DNA from: Aliivibrio sp. S4MY1
Lineage (GTDB): Bacteria > Pseudomonadota > Gammaproteobacteria > Enterobacterales > Vibrionaceae
Assembly (NCBI RefSeq): GCF_028765545.1
Contig: NZ_JARACP010000009.1
Coordinates: forward strand, 1 to 64,000
Length of the DNA: 64,000 bases
Direction of reading: 5' to 3'
Below are positions 38,951 through 47,118 of the stretch, piece after piece. The notes beneath the pieces were generated by a model. It had not been told where the DNA came from and searched no databases. It saw only the letters and a program-made list of their open reading frames with translations. Made by a program: the position numbers and the translations under genes. Each line of letters starts with the position of its first letter. Within the stretch, counting starts at the first letter, position 1.

Positions 38951-39066
38951 TTGTTAAATTAATAAAGCATTTAAAATTAAATACTTAATTGCGAATTTTC
39001 TATATATCTTTACCGTTGGTACAAAGCTAGGTACAAATACAGATGTACGTTGCTTAGTGTGTGAGC

Positions 39067-39094
39067 ATTGTAACGAATTTAAATGAAATAACAA
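39067..39094 (-). promoter_or_regulatory. Candidate thrS promoter
   Basis: A -35 TTGTTA (39089-39094) and a -10 TACAAT (39067-39072), 16 nt apart on the minus strand, would give a leader of about 150 nt. Confidence 0.45.
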
Positions 39095-39165
39095 CACGCA
39101 GCTTGCATAGGTAAGTCTAGAAATATTCCCTCTATATATAGAGAGAGTCAAACCCAACAAAATAT

Positions 39166-39185
39166 AACTGTATATATATACAGTC
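39166..39185. promoter_or_regulatory. LexA (SOS) operator
   Basis: CTGTATATATATACAG with flanks matches 18 of 20 positions of the consensus TACTGTATATATATACAGTA. It lies 149 nt upstream of the methyltransferase ATG and 255 nt upstream of thrS on the other strand. A shorter perfect palindrome, CTCTATATATAGAG, sits at 39130-39143. Confidence 0.8.
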
Positions 39186-39271
39186 ATATTTGTTTTTGAT
39201 ACTCTTTCTTGGTGTTTATGCCTTGAGTACCTGAGACCCAAACTATTTTGGAGAGGAAGCATAAAGACCAA

Positions 39272-39294
39272 CCTAGCCACATCATGTGGCTAGG
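39272..39294. repeat. Hairpin at the thrS/prophage junction
   Basis: A 10-bp perfect inverted repeat CCTAGCCACA/TGTGGCTAGG with a 3-nt loop. There is no good T-run on either side. It could be a weak terminator or part of an attachment region. No gene is supported in 38951-39333; what I see is the operator, the promoter, the LexA box and this hairpin. Confidence 0.5.
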
Positions 39295-39333
39295 TATCTT
39301 TAATTCAAGGCTCTATTATTTATGGAGTATCGA

Positions 39334-40380
39334 ATGCACGCACCTATCGTAAAAAGTAACTTGTTACACCTAATCAATGGCGATTGCCTTAATCACTTAA
39401 AAACATTACCAACCAATTCTGTTGATCTCATTTTAACTGACCCACCCTACTTTCAAGTAAAGAAGAACGCTTGGGACAATCAATGGCCTAATGTGGAAAG
39501 CTTCATAGCTTGGCTTGATGATGTCTTAGTTGAACTTTGGCGAGTTCTAAAACCCTCTGGAAGTCTATATCTATTCTGTGGGCCTAAGTTGGCCGCAAAT
39601 ACTGAGCTTTTAATTAAAGCTCGTTTCGATGTATATAATCACATTGTATGGGCTAAGCCATCCGGGATATGGAAACGAGCACATAAACCTAATCTGCGAT
39701 CTTTTTTTCCATCAACAGAACGGATCATATTTGCAGGACATTATGATTCAGAAGGGTTTGCCAAAGGTGCCAGTCAATATTCAATCAAGTGTAATGAATT
39801 AAAAGCAGAAGTTTTTAAACCTCTTATCGATTATTTTAAAAATGCTCGAGAAGTCCTGGGTATTTCAGCTAAAGAGATTAATGAAGCTACCGGCACACAA
39901 ATGTGCTCTCATTGGTTTTCATACAGTCAATGGAAACTCCCTACAGAGAAACAATACACCCAGCTACAACTGCTCTTTTCTAAACGTAATCATGAGTTAA
40001 ATAAAAGTCATAATGAGTTATGTAACGAATATTCAGCTCTACAAACAAAGTTCACGGTACTACTGAAAGAATATGATGATTTAAAGCGAGAGTATGAATT
40101 ATTAAGACGCCCATTCAAAGTTACAGATGAAGTTCCTTATACTGATGTTTGGACTTTTGCTCCTGTTCAATACTATCCAGGTAAACACCCTTGTGAAAAA
40201 CCTGCGGATTTACTCGAGCACATAATTCAAACCAGCAGCCGCAAAGGCCAAGTCGTATTGGATGCTTTTATGGGATCAGGTTCTACTGGCAAATCATGCG
40301 TGAAATTAAAGAGACCATTTATTGGAATAGAAATGGAAGAAGATACTTATCAAAATGCAGTCAGTAACATTCTTAAATAG
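39334..40380 (+). CDS. Phage-type DNA methyltransferase (adenine-N6 or cytosine-N4)
   Basis: 348 residues. Motif IV DLILTDPPYFQ is near the N-terminus, and the SAM-binding motif I DAFMGSGSTG is near the C-terminus, the order of beta-class amino-methyltransferases. Between them lies an insert of about 110 residues with AKEINEATGTQMCSHWFS and a helical, probably coiled-coil, segment (about 215-260), the likely target-recognition region. I chose ATG 39334, which has GGAG 6 nt upstream, over ATG 39322. No restriction gene is adjacent, so it is an orphan, plausibly protecting phage DNA or altering host methylation. It is the only rightward phage gene seen, with a LexA box 149 nt upstream. Confidence 0.85.
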   Translation: MHAPIVKSNLLHLINGDCLNHLKTLPTNSVDLILTDPPYFQVKKNAWDNQWPNVESFIAWLDDVLVELWRVLKPSGSLYLFCGPKLAANTELLIKARFDVYNHIVWAKPSGIWKRAHKPNLRSFFPSTERIIFAGHYDSEGFAKGASQYSIKCNELKAEVFKPLIDYFKNAREVLGISAKEINEATGTQMCSHWFSYSQWKLPTEKQYTQLQLLFSKRNHELNKSHNELCNEYSALQTKFTVLLKEYDDLKREYELLRRPFKVTDEVPYTDVWTFAPVQYYPGKHPCEKPADLLEHIIQTSSRKGQVVLDAFMGSGSTGKSCVKLKRPFIGIEMEEDTYQNAVSNILK

Positions 40381-40393
40381 TTTAGCCTACGAC

Positions 40394-40432
40394 ATAAAGA
40401 CACTGACTAATATTAGCTAGTGTCTTTATATA
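40394..40432. terminator. Terminator between methyltransferase and membrane-protein genes
   Basis: An 11-bp perfect stem ATAAAGACACT/AGTGTCTTTAT with a 14-nt loop, just after the methyltransferase stop. The remaining 140 nt before 40576 contain no gene that I can support. Confidence 0.7.
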
Positions 40433-40575
40433 ATGCCTTTTTAATCAGCGTTACGCATCACGCTAACTCAGAATGAAGTAACTAAGGTGGTAATTTCTAA
40501 GCTGTTGGTGGTGACCATAGAGCCCGAAAAATTTTTATTCCCCGGGATGTAGCCCCGTAGGTAGGGATTTAAGCT

Positions 40576-41253
40576 CTAGAAGTACCTATCAAATAGATAA
40601 AAGACTGCAAACAAAATCATCATACCTAGAATGCAATACAATACTTTTAACAAGTGATCAGTTTTCTTTTCTAATAGAGTCAAACGCTCATCTACTTCAT
40701 TTTGAACTATCATATTTATCTCTGGTGGTGATTTAGTTAAACCAAAACCAAGCAAAATAGCACTTAATGAGAAGCCAAAGAATGACACAAACATACGAAT
40801 AATATTCAATGGCATAATTAACAGATCAATTCTTTTTTGTTCTTCTTCCGTTATAAACTTCTTGAATGGTTCTAATGACACATCGCCTGAGCCTTTAGTT
40901 ATAGCCTCTACTAATAAATGTTGATTGCTAATTATTATCTCCATATATTTATAATTAGAAAAATCTTGTGTTACTGTGTTAATTATATCGATATACCCTT
41001 CATTAAGTAGAGCGCATATAAGTGATGAGGCAAAAAGAAAAATACTATAATGAATGCACTCTTCTGAACTTAAATTTTTACCCTTACTGAGCGCTTTGTA
41101 ACAAAAAAACAGAACCGGAATTAACACCGCCAAAGTCGAAAACATGATTTTCATTTCAACAGAAAGTTCACTTCCCATATAACTCAAATATAAATAAAAA
41201 TACGATAAAAGAAGTTTACCGTATTTACTCTTGTTTTCAGCAATCAAATTCAC
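40576..41253 (-). CDS. Uncharacterised membrane protein in the prophage left arm
   Basis: 225 residues, not recognised. Five hydrophobic segments can be seen: about 12-28, 35-52 (FSTLAVLIPVLFFCYKAL), 68-85, 148-168 (IRMFVSFFGFSLSAILLGFGL), and 203-222 (VLYCILGMMILFAVFYLFDR). A short helical region (NEVDERLTLLEKKTDHLLK) precedes the last one. It lies at the integrase-proximal edge of the prophage, between the integrase-linked regulator and the methyltransferase, where lysogenic-conversion or superinfection-exclusion genes often sit. That role is inferred from position only. AT-rich compared with the tail genes. Confidence 0.6.
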   Translation of the reverse strand: MNLIAENKSKYGKLLLSYFYLYLSYMGSELSVEMKIMFSTLAVLIPVLFFCYKALSKGKNLSSEECIHYSIFLFASSLICALLNEGYIDIINTVTQDFSNYKYMEIIISNQHLLVEAITKGSGDVSLEPFKKFITEEEQKRIDLLIMPLNIIRMFVSFFGFSLSAILLGFGLTKSPPEINMIVQNEVDERLTLLEKKTDHLLKVLYCILGMMILFAVFYLFDRYF

Positions 41254-41262
41254 AATTTATAA

Positions 41263-41556
41263 TTAAGCTAACGCTTTACAATACCGATACTCAACCCCAC
41301 CCGTTAACTGCTGCATACAACTTCGAGTTAAATAATACTTCTCCGCCAGCCTCTTCAACAACGAACTTGCCCAGCTTGATGACAAACCGCACCTATCCGC
41401 AATCTGTGACAGTGTCACCTCTTCGCCCTCTTTAATCGACTGCAGAACAATTAACTGTGTCTTACTCAATTTAAGCGCTCCAACTTGGTGTGGAGCCGAA
41501 CGTGCGCATTTCAATAAATCAGCCGAAATATGGTCATTTTTGCCCAAAATTGCCAT
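41263..41556 (-). CDS. Small winged-helix (MarR-like) regulator
   Basis: 97 residues. The centre reads LSKTQLIVLQSIKEGEEVTLSQIADRCGLSSSWASSLLKRLAEKYYLTR, a standard winged helix-turn-helix with a following wing (GGVEYRYCKALA). It lies 75 nt downstream of the integrase on the same strand and could control integrase, lysogeny or the neighbouring membrane protein. It does not look like the zinc-finger Ogr activator that lies in the comparable place in P2. The target is unknown. Confidence 0.65.
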   Translation of the reverse strand: MAILGKNDHISADLLKCARSAPHQVGALKLSKTQLIVLQSIKEGEEVTLSQIADRCGLSSSWASSLLKRLAEKYYLTRSCMQQLTGGVEYRYCKALA

Positions 41557-41630
41557 CCTATGATTACCCCCTGTGATTGATATTTATTTTAACTTTATTA
41601 ATTGATCTTAAAGATCATTTTACTGCTCAT

Positions 41631-42872
41631 CTATTTCTGAAAAACAGGCGATAAACAGTTGCAACAGCTCTTTTTTAGCCATAAATGGTAGCGATTAAGG
41701 GCTTCTGACTTCTGAAATTCAATATGAGTATGAATGTAAGCCTGATCGAGTTTTCCCTTAGCATGGTTAAGCAGAGTCTCTGCTACTAGGTAATCAATAC
41801 CAATATCAGCCCAAACCGTTCTAGCCAGCTTTCTTAAATCATGAGCGGTCCATTCCCCTTTGCTTACTGACTTAACAAAATCACTCGCAGTACCACGATG
41901 GATTGGTGCCTTATCGTATTTTGAATTAGGAAAGACATTGTTCCCCTGGTAATAATGATCCAGTTGCCATTGCTTAAAGCTTTGAAGCAGTAGCACCATT
42001 TCATTGCTTAATGGGTAGGTCATTTCCTTTTTTGTTTTCGTGTTGTGCTTGGGTATGGTCCATCTTTTGGTTTTAAAACAAATATGTCGCCATTTGGCTT
42101 TTCTGGTTTCACCAATGCGAGTGCCATGTGTCAGCATAAGCAAAGATAGTATACGAGCAAATGGATCGGCATTTTGGATCTGTTCTAGGATATTAGGTAT
42201 ATCACTCGGACGAACTTTGCAGCCTTTTACATCAATGGGTGTTGATACAAAATCAGTGAATATCATATTATTTAGCGGATTATAAGTAAGTAATCGAAGC
42301 TTTAACGCCTTAGTAAAAGCCGTTTTTAGTGCTTGGAAGATAACTCGCATATAGCTAATGGAATAGTGCTTCTCTCTTAATGGCTTCATCAGTAAAGATT
42401 CAATGTCCTTATGTTGAAGTCCATTAATCGAAGTGCCGTGTAAGTTAGGGATTAAGTGCCCTTCTGTAATTGATTTGAGCATTACCAACCTTTCTTTTGA
42501 TAGCTGCTCTGAGCGGATCTCTCTATCTAGATTCCATATCAACAATTCATCAATCGTTTGAAATTCATTGGTTGATGAACGGCTACCAGTAGAGAGATCA
42601 GCAACAAGGTTTTGAAGCACTGTAAATGCATGAGCTGCCGATAAATTCGGATATTGGCCAAGACGATGTGACTTTTGCTTGCCGTTCTTATACTCCATGA
42701 AGAACCAAGCACCTTGAATTCGATTCTGTTTAAAGCGCAAATACAACGAATAGCGCTCATCTTTAAGCTGTCTTACTTGGCTGTCACGGCTGTATTTCTT
42801 GATTTGAGCTTCTGATATTTTGCATCGCACCGTGGTTTGAAACAGTACGTTTTGATTCATTGTGATCATCAT
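41631..42872 (-). CDS. int: Prophage tyrosine integrase
   Basis: 413 residues. The N-terminal arm-binding domain (RYSLYLRFKQNRIQGAWFFMEYKNG) resembles the DUF4102-type, a SAM-like core-binding domain follows at about 100-200, and the catalytic domain has Arg in THGTRIGE (about 251), HDLRK (about 341), LLNHAKG and the nucleophile Tyr in AYIHTH (about 379). It should integrate and excise the prophage with IHF, whose alpha subunit is encoded at 11469. Its start overlaps the stop of gene D; ATG codons at 42872, 42869 and 42860 are all possible. The D-then-int order follows P2. Confidence 0.92.
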   Translation of the reverse strand: MMITMNQNVLFQTTVRCKISEAQIKKYSRDSQVRQLKDERYSLYLRFKQNRIQGAWFFMEYKNGKQKSHRLGQYPNLSAAHAFTVLQNLVADLSTGSRSSTNEFQTIDELLIWNLDREIRSEQLSKERLVMLKSITEGHLIPNLHGTSINGLQHKDIESLLMKPLREKHYSISYMRVIFQALKTAFTKALKLRLLTYNPLNNMIFTDFVSTPIDVKGCKVRPSDIPNILEQIQNADPFARILSLLMLTHGTRIGETRKAKWRHICFKTKRWTIPKHNTKTKKEMTYPLSNEMVLLLQSFKQWQLDHYYQGNNVFPNSKYDKAPIHRGTASDFVKSVSKGEWTAHDLRKLARTVWADIGIDYLVAETLLNHAKGKLDQAYIHTHIEFQKSEALNRYHLWLKKSCCNCLSPVFQK

Positions 42873-43846
42873 TCCCCCAATAACGTGGCTTGCAATGTCA
42901 TTCGTGTGGCTTGTTTTCCTGCTCCGCTGAGACTGACTGAATCAATGGAGTACGTCCCTTGTGCCACACTTGGAAATGAACCATCTAAAATCACATGACC
43001 TTCAGCAAAAGCCGTGGCAATGGCCGGAGCTTGAATGGTGACTTTGCGGCCTTGTCTTTGTATTTTTCTAAGCTCGGCATGACACGCTTGATCGGCTTCT
43101 TGCTGGTTGTTCTTATCCTGACCTAGACGTTTAAACGGTGCGGCCCCAATACTGACTTCCTTTCTTGAACTGTCCGTTGGATCCAAATAGAACGCTTTAA
43201 CCCCTGCGAAATCATTACGGCCATCCAAGTCACCCGAGACATTCACAAAGTTTGAGTTAAGGCTTTTGTTTTCATCAGGAAGTGACAACGTAATGGATTG
43301 AATCTCTTTACCACTTGAAGTTGAACGTTGGCCAATTGGCACAAAGACAAAACGATCTTCCACCGGCTTTGCAATCGCATCATAACGTTTTGCTAATTTA
43401 CGCAAAAAAGGCAACGTGCTTTCATCGAGCCTATGTAAACTCTCGATTTCAATTTTTTGTAATTCAGGTGCGACAAAAGGAACGAACCCATGTGGAGAAA
43501 CGCAATCAGAGACCACTTGGCCTAGCGTTGCCTTGTTCCAACTCATGCTCTTTCTTTCTCTAAAACCTGAGTTATCTTTGATTGAGAATGGTGACACCGT
43601 CATGGTGATCGTGATGGTTCTTGGCTCTACTGAGAATTGACGGCCTGAGATTTGAAACACCCCACGATTTACCTCATCAAGATAAACGGTGTACTTCTCG
43701 CCCTTTGGCGGTAAACCATCAATGTCTGATGAGTGAATGACTAACTTTAGATCATCACCATCGATGCCGTTCTCATCACGCAGTGTCCAGCTTTGCAGTA
43801 AAGAGAGCATCATTTCACTGTGCTTGCCTTTGAGTTCTAGTCCCAT
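42869..43846 (-). CDS. Tail protein D (late control D family)
   Basis: 325 residues of the phage late control gene D family, a gp27-like baseplate hub. Examples are LVIHSSDIDGLPPKGEKYTVYLDE, VFQISGRQFSVEPRTITITM and the later LRKLAKRYDAIAKPVEDRFVFVPIGQ. It forms the hub between tube and spike. It overlaps gpX by 10 bp and the integrase start at its other end. Last structural gene of the late region. Confidence 0.9.
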   Translation of the reverse strand: MGLELKGKHSEMMLSLLQSWTLRDENGIDGDDLKLVIHSSDIDGLPPKGEKYTVYLDEVNRGVFQISGRQFSVEPRTITITMTVSPFSIKDNSGFRERKSMSWNKATLGQVVSDCVSPHGFVPFVAPELQKIEIESLHRLDESTLPFLRKLAKRYDAIAKPVEDRFVFVPIGQRSTSSGKEIQSITLSLPDENKSLNSNFVNVSGDLDGRNDFAGVKAFYLDPTDSSRKEVSIGAAPFKRLGQDKNNQQEADQACHAELRKIQRQGRKVTIQAPAIATAFAEGHVILDGSFPSVAQGTYSIDSVSLSGAGKQATRMTLQATLLGE

Positions 43847-44040
43847 GAGCGATTTACCTCTTTGATATTTTGTTTAAAGCTGACTTCAGGAATGGTGACC
43901 ATGGTTTCTTCCATAAAAAAATCCCCACGAACATGAGGATTTAATTGATAGAAATCGGCTTCTAATTGGTCATCATCTTGACCTGTGTGTTTAAAGAGAA
44001 CATCCGTAATGAGATCCCCTTTATGTACGGTGACTTTCAT
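43837..44040 (-). CDS. Tail protein X (LysM-like)
   Basis: 67 residues, the gpX size. The motif MKVTVHKGDLITDVLFKHTGQDDDQ and the ending GDFFMEETMVTIPE suggest the small LysM-like fold of P2 gpX. It starts overlapping the gpU stop (ATGA-type) and sits between U and D as in P2. Confidence 0.88.
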   Translation of the reverse strand: MKVTVHKGDLITDVLFKHTGQDDDQLEADFYQLNPHVRGDFFMEETMVTIPEVSFKQNIKEVNRSWD

Positions 44041-44402
44041 CGATACTCCAATAACTCAAGAGTGACGTCGGTAACTTGCGCCGAGCCGTTATGCACCAAT
44101 TCTGATTTCCCTTCATTGATGCTTTTAATGGTCCATTGACCTAGGTTTACCCCTCCACCATTGCTGACTTGTTGTGGCTCATCGACCATTTGACGTAAAC
44201 GTTCCACATTATCTTCTGCGGTTTGGCGTAACCATTTAGCCGTAATAGAGAGGGTTTCAAGGGGTTTTCCTGTGGGTGATGACATCGCACCATCAACCAG
44301 ACTTATTTCAGTAAAGCGGCCTGTTGTGACACGGTTCATTTTCATAATGGGGGTTTTATCCCCCACCGAAAATACAAACTCACCAATAACAAGGTGATGC
44401 AT
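44037..44402 (-). CDS. Tail protein U
   Basis: 121 residues of the P2 gpU family: MHHLVIGEFVFSVGDKTPIMKMNR at the start and the central RFTEISLVDGAMSSPTGKPLETLSITAKW. It is thought to act as a tail terminator or completion protein. It follows the tape measure by 10 nt. Confidence 0.88.
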   Translation of the reverse strand: MHHLVIGEFVFSVGDKTPIMKMNRVTTGRFTEISLVDGAMSSPTGKPLETLSITAKWLRQTAEDNVERLRQMVDEPQQVSNGGGVNLGQWTIKSINEGKSELVHNGSAQVTDVTLELLEYR

Positions 44403-44412
44403 GTATGGCTCC

Positions 44413-47118
44413 TTATCCTCTGTCTATTCCGGCATAATTAAAGCGTGATTCAATTGAATGACCGCCCATGAGATAACTGAATTGTTGCTGCATTTGCTCT
44501 GTCACTTGTTTGGCTATGGCCATTTCATCTTGGCCTTTGGATGGGGTGATGTTGATTTGTGGCGCAAAGTGAACAGCTGAGTTCTTTTCCTGCAGTGCTT
44601 CTTTGTTGGCTTTCTCTTCGACCTTTTGGCTGACTTCATCGGATGAGGCAAGTTTACTGCCAAACCAACCCCCGAGCATTTCGCCGCCCATGTCCCCAAT
44701 CATTGAACCAGCAAGACCACCAAGCATGGTGCCAATGCCTGGCAAAATCATGGTACCAATCGCCGCCCCCAACGATGCGCCGCCCATGCCTCCGGCTAAA
44801 CTGCCAAGTGAGCTGCCTGCGCCTTCCATATCCCCTTCAGATAATGATTGCACTGCATCGACACCACTGATGGCCATGTTTAATGGTCGCAATACTTTAG
44901 CAAGACCAAATCGTCCTGCAGACTGCGCCGCATCAGCCCCCATATCAATGGCATCTTGCGCCATCGCCATACCTGGTAAACTGGCAATCGCTCCGCCAGC
45001 CAAGGCTAATGGAATGCCTCTTTTTGAATGAGAAAATGAACCAGCAATACGAGACAATGGATTTCTGGATTTTGAACGACCTCGGGAACGTTTACCTGAA
45101 CCACTGCGTGCTCCTCTTGAGCCGCCAGAGCGTCTAAGCTCTTGGTTTAAGCCTTTAAATGCCTTAGTCGCATACGAAGCCGCCTTTCCACTTTCTTGAG
45201 TTTCTCGGTTTAATCCTTTTTTAAACAGGCGAGTTTTATCAACCGTATTACCAAAAATTAATGACGCGGCTTTTCCTGCTATCAATGCAGTTTTAAACGC
45301 TAAGATTGCTCCAATACCGCCCATGATAACCGGTACAAGCACATCACTTTCTTGTGCAAATGCGGTGACACCATCAACCACGGCACCTAATGGAGTTAAT
45401 ACCCAGTTCAGTCCTGGTAATAACTTCTCACCCAGCACCACCGCCAACGCATTGAGTTTATTTACAAACTGTTTAATGCCATTTTCAGTGGTGTTCACAC
45501 GCGCATCGTATTCATCTTGCAGTGATTGAACGTGTACTTCTTGGCTTTCATTGGCGAGTTTTAAAATATCAGTGAAGTTTTTGGTGTTACCGGCTAACGC
45601 TGCCACCGCGCCTTTGGCCTCTTCTCCAAAGATTTGAGAAATGAGCGCACTTTGCTCTTCAAGTGGCGCGTTCTTTAAGGCATCAAGCACTTCTAACAAG
45701 GTTCCTGATGCATCGGTTTGCATATCGGCCGCTAATGATCCTGAATCAAAGCCAAGTGAACTCAAAGCTTTTTGTTGATTACCACTGGCCGCATCACCTA
45801 GTGTCAAACGTCCTGAAATGTTTTTCAGAGCTGTTGCTGCTCGCTCTTCATTCATACCAGTAGAAAGCAGTGAAGCCGCTAATGCTGCGGATTCATTAAC
45901 TTTAAAACCACCCGTTTTGGCGGTTGCTCCTTCACGCGCCATGACACCAGCAATGTCTTTGGCCTTTGCGTTGGAATTATTCGAGAGATAATTTGAAAGA
46001 CCGGCTAAGCCAACCGCTCCTTTTTGATCTAATCCCATCGAGGCTTTAAAGGTGGCGAGCGTTTCACCGGCTTCACCTGCCTCCATATCAAACGCTACAC
46101 CCATCTTGGCGGAATCAAGCACAAACGCTTTGAGCTTTTCATGATCCTTAATACCACTTTGACCACCAGCCGCCAACATGGCGTTGATTTCAGTGGCCGA
46201 CATCGGCATATTGCCCGACTCTTTTAATGACCACTCTCTCAATGCTTTCATTTTGGCAGCATCTTGAGGATCATTTTTATCAGAGAGCACCTTCTTCACA
46301 TCCGCAAAAGAAGATTCATTCTTGATAGCTGCATACATGGTACCGGCAATAGGAGCAGCGGCCATCGCAAGACCTGATGCTTGGCTTTGTAACTCACCAA
46401 GTTTGGCGTTTCGTTTATCTATTCGGCTTTGAATAGAATTAAGCTCTTTAAGTTGTCGTCCTTGTTTTTCTAACGCGCCGGTGGCTCGCTCACTAGCGGT
46501 TTTTAATCGTTGTTGCTCATCAGATAACTTATCAGTATTAAGGCCAGCACCTTTCAATTCACTCTGCAGCTTTTTAAGTTTGGCCGATTGGGTATCACTG
46601 CTTGAGGAATAACGGTCTATCTGTTTCTTGGCTTGATATTGGGATGAGCGCAGTTTGTTGGTGTGAATCGCGTTGCTGGCCATTTCATCAGAGAGTTTTT
46701 CAAGCCGTAACTCTGTTTTTGCAATCTCAACACCTAACGATTTTGTTTCAAATTGAGAGAGATTAAACGCCGTGGGATCGGCTAACTTTTTATGAAGTAA
46801 ACCCAGTGATTGTTCAGTGCTTTTATAGCTTTCAGCCAGAGTTCGGGTTTTCTTCTGGCTGTCGCTAAGCTCTGCGCCAAGTCCTGATAATTTAACCTTT
46901 GAAGCATCAAGTTTGGCGTTCACTTTTTGTAGTGATTGCTCTGTGGCTTGATAGCCTTCGACCTTTTTTAAGTCTCGATTTAAGGCGGCCACATCATTAC
47001 GTTGTTGCTCAAGCGTATTATTTAACTTTTCAGTGGCTTTGGTGGTTGATACCACATCCCCCAAGCCTCTGGTTGTTACATCAAGCAGCAAGGACACTTT
47101 GCTTTTTTGATTGCTCAT
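44413..47118 (-). CDS. Tail tape measure protein
   Basis: 901 residues. The first 230 are a long coiled coil (repeated KLxxLxxxLxxxQ patterns). A tape-measure core follows (ANNAMPMSATEINAMLAAGGQSG, FKASMGLDQKGAVGLAGLSNYLSN), then hydrophobic segments (about 545-575), a basic Arg/Ser/Gly-rich patch (SRGARSGSGKRSRGRSKS, about 660) and a glycine-rich hydrophobic C-terminus. It sets tail length. By the usual rule of about 1.5 A per residue the tail would be near 135 nm. Its ATG overlaps the stop of the frameshifted chaperone product. Confidence 0.92.
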   Translation of the reverse strand: MSNQKSKVSLLLDVTTRGLGDVVSTTKATEKLNNTLEQQRNDVAALNRDLKKVEGYQATEQSLQKVNAKLDASKVKLSGLGAELSDSQKKTRTLAESYKSTEQSLGLLHKKLADPTAFNLSQFETKSLGVEIAKTELRLEKLSDEMASNAIHTNKLRSSQYQAKKQIDRYSSSSDTQSAKLKKLQSELKGAGLNTDKLSDEQQRLKTASERATGALEKQGRQLKELNSIQSRIDKRNAKLGELQSQASGLAMAAAPIAGTMYAAIKNESSFADVKKVLSDKNDPQDAAKMKALREWSLKESGNMPMSATEINAMLAAGGQSGIKDHEKLKAFVLDSAKMGVAFDMEAGEAGETLATFKASMGLDQKGAVGLAGLSNYLSNNSNAKAKDIAGVMAREGATAKTGGFKVNESAALAASLLSTGMNEERAATALKNISGRLTLGDAASGNQQKALSSLGFDSGSLAADMQTDASGTLLEVLDALKNAPLEEQSALISQIFGEEAKGAVAALAGNTKNFTDILKLANESQEVHVQSLQDEYDARVNTTENGIKQFVNKLNALAVVLGEKLLPGLNWVLTPLGAVVDGVTAFAQESDVLVPVIMGGIGAILAFKTALIAGKAASLIFGNTVDKTRLFKKGLNRETQESGKAASYATKAFKGLNQELRRSGGSRGARSGSGKRSRGRSKSRNPLSRIAGSFSHSKRGIPLALAGGAIASLPGMAMAQDAIDMGADAAQSAGRFGLAKVLRPLNMAISGVDAVQSLSEGDMEGAGSSLGSLAGGMGGASLGAAIGTMILPGIGTMLGGLAGSMIGDMGGEMLGGWFGSKLASSDEVSQKVEEKANKEALQEKNSAVHFAPQINITPSKGQDEMAIAKQVTEQMQQQFSYLMGGHSIESRFNYAGIDRG

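Noticed and set aside
39130-39143. CTCTATATATAGAG palindrome as a second LexA box
   Set aside because: It lacks the CTGT...ACAG half-sites.
38954-39280. Leftward open frame of 108 codons upstream of thrS
   Set aside because: It spans the LexA box, the thrS promoter candidate and leader, and has low-complexity hydrophobic content with no family resemblance.
38951-40575. attL of the prophage
   Set aside because: No tRNA end or clear core sequence is visible, and the right end is outside the window, so no direct repeat can be tested.
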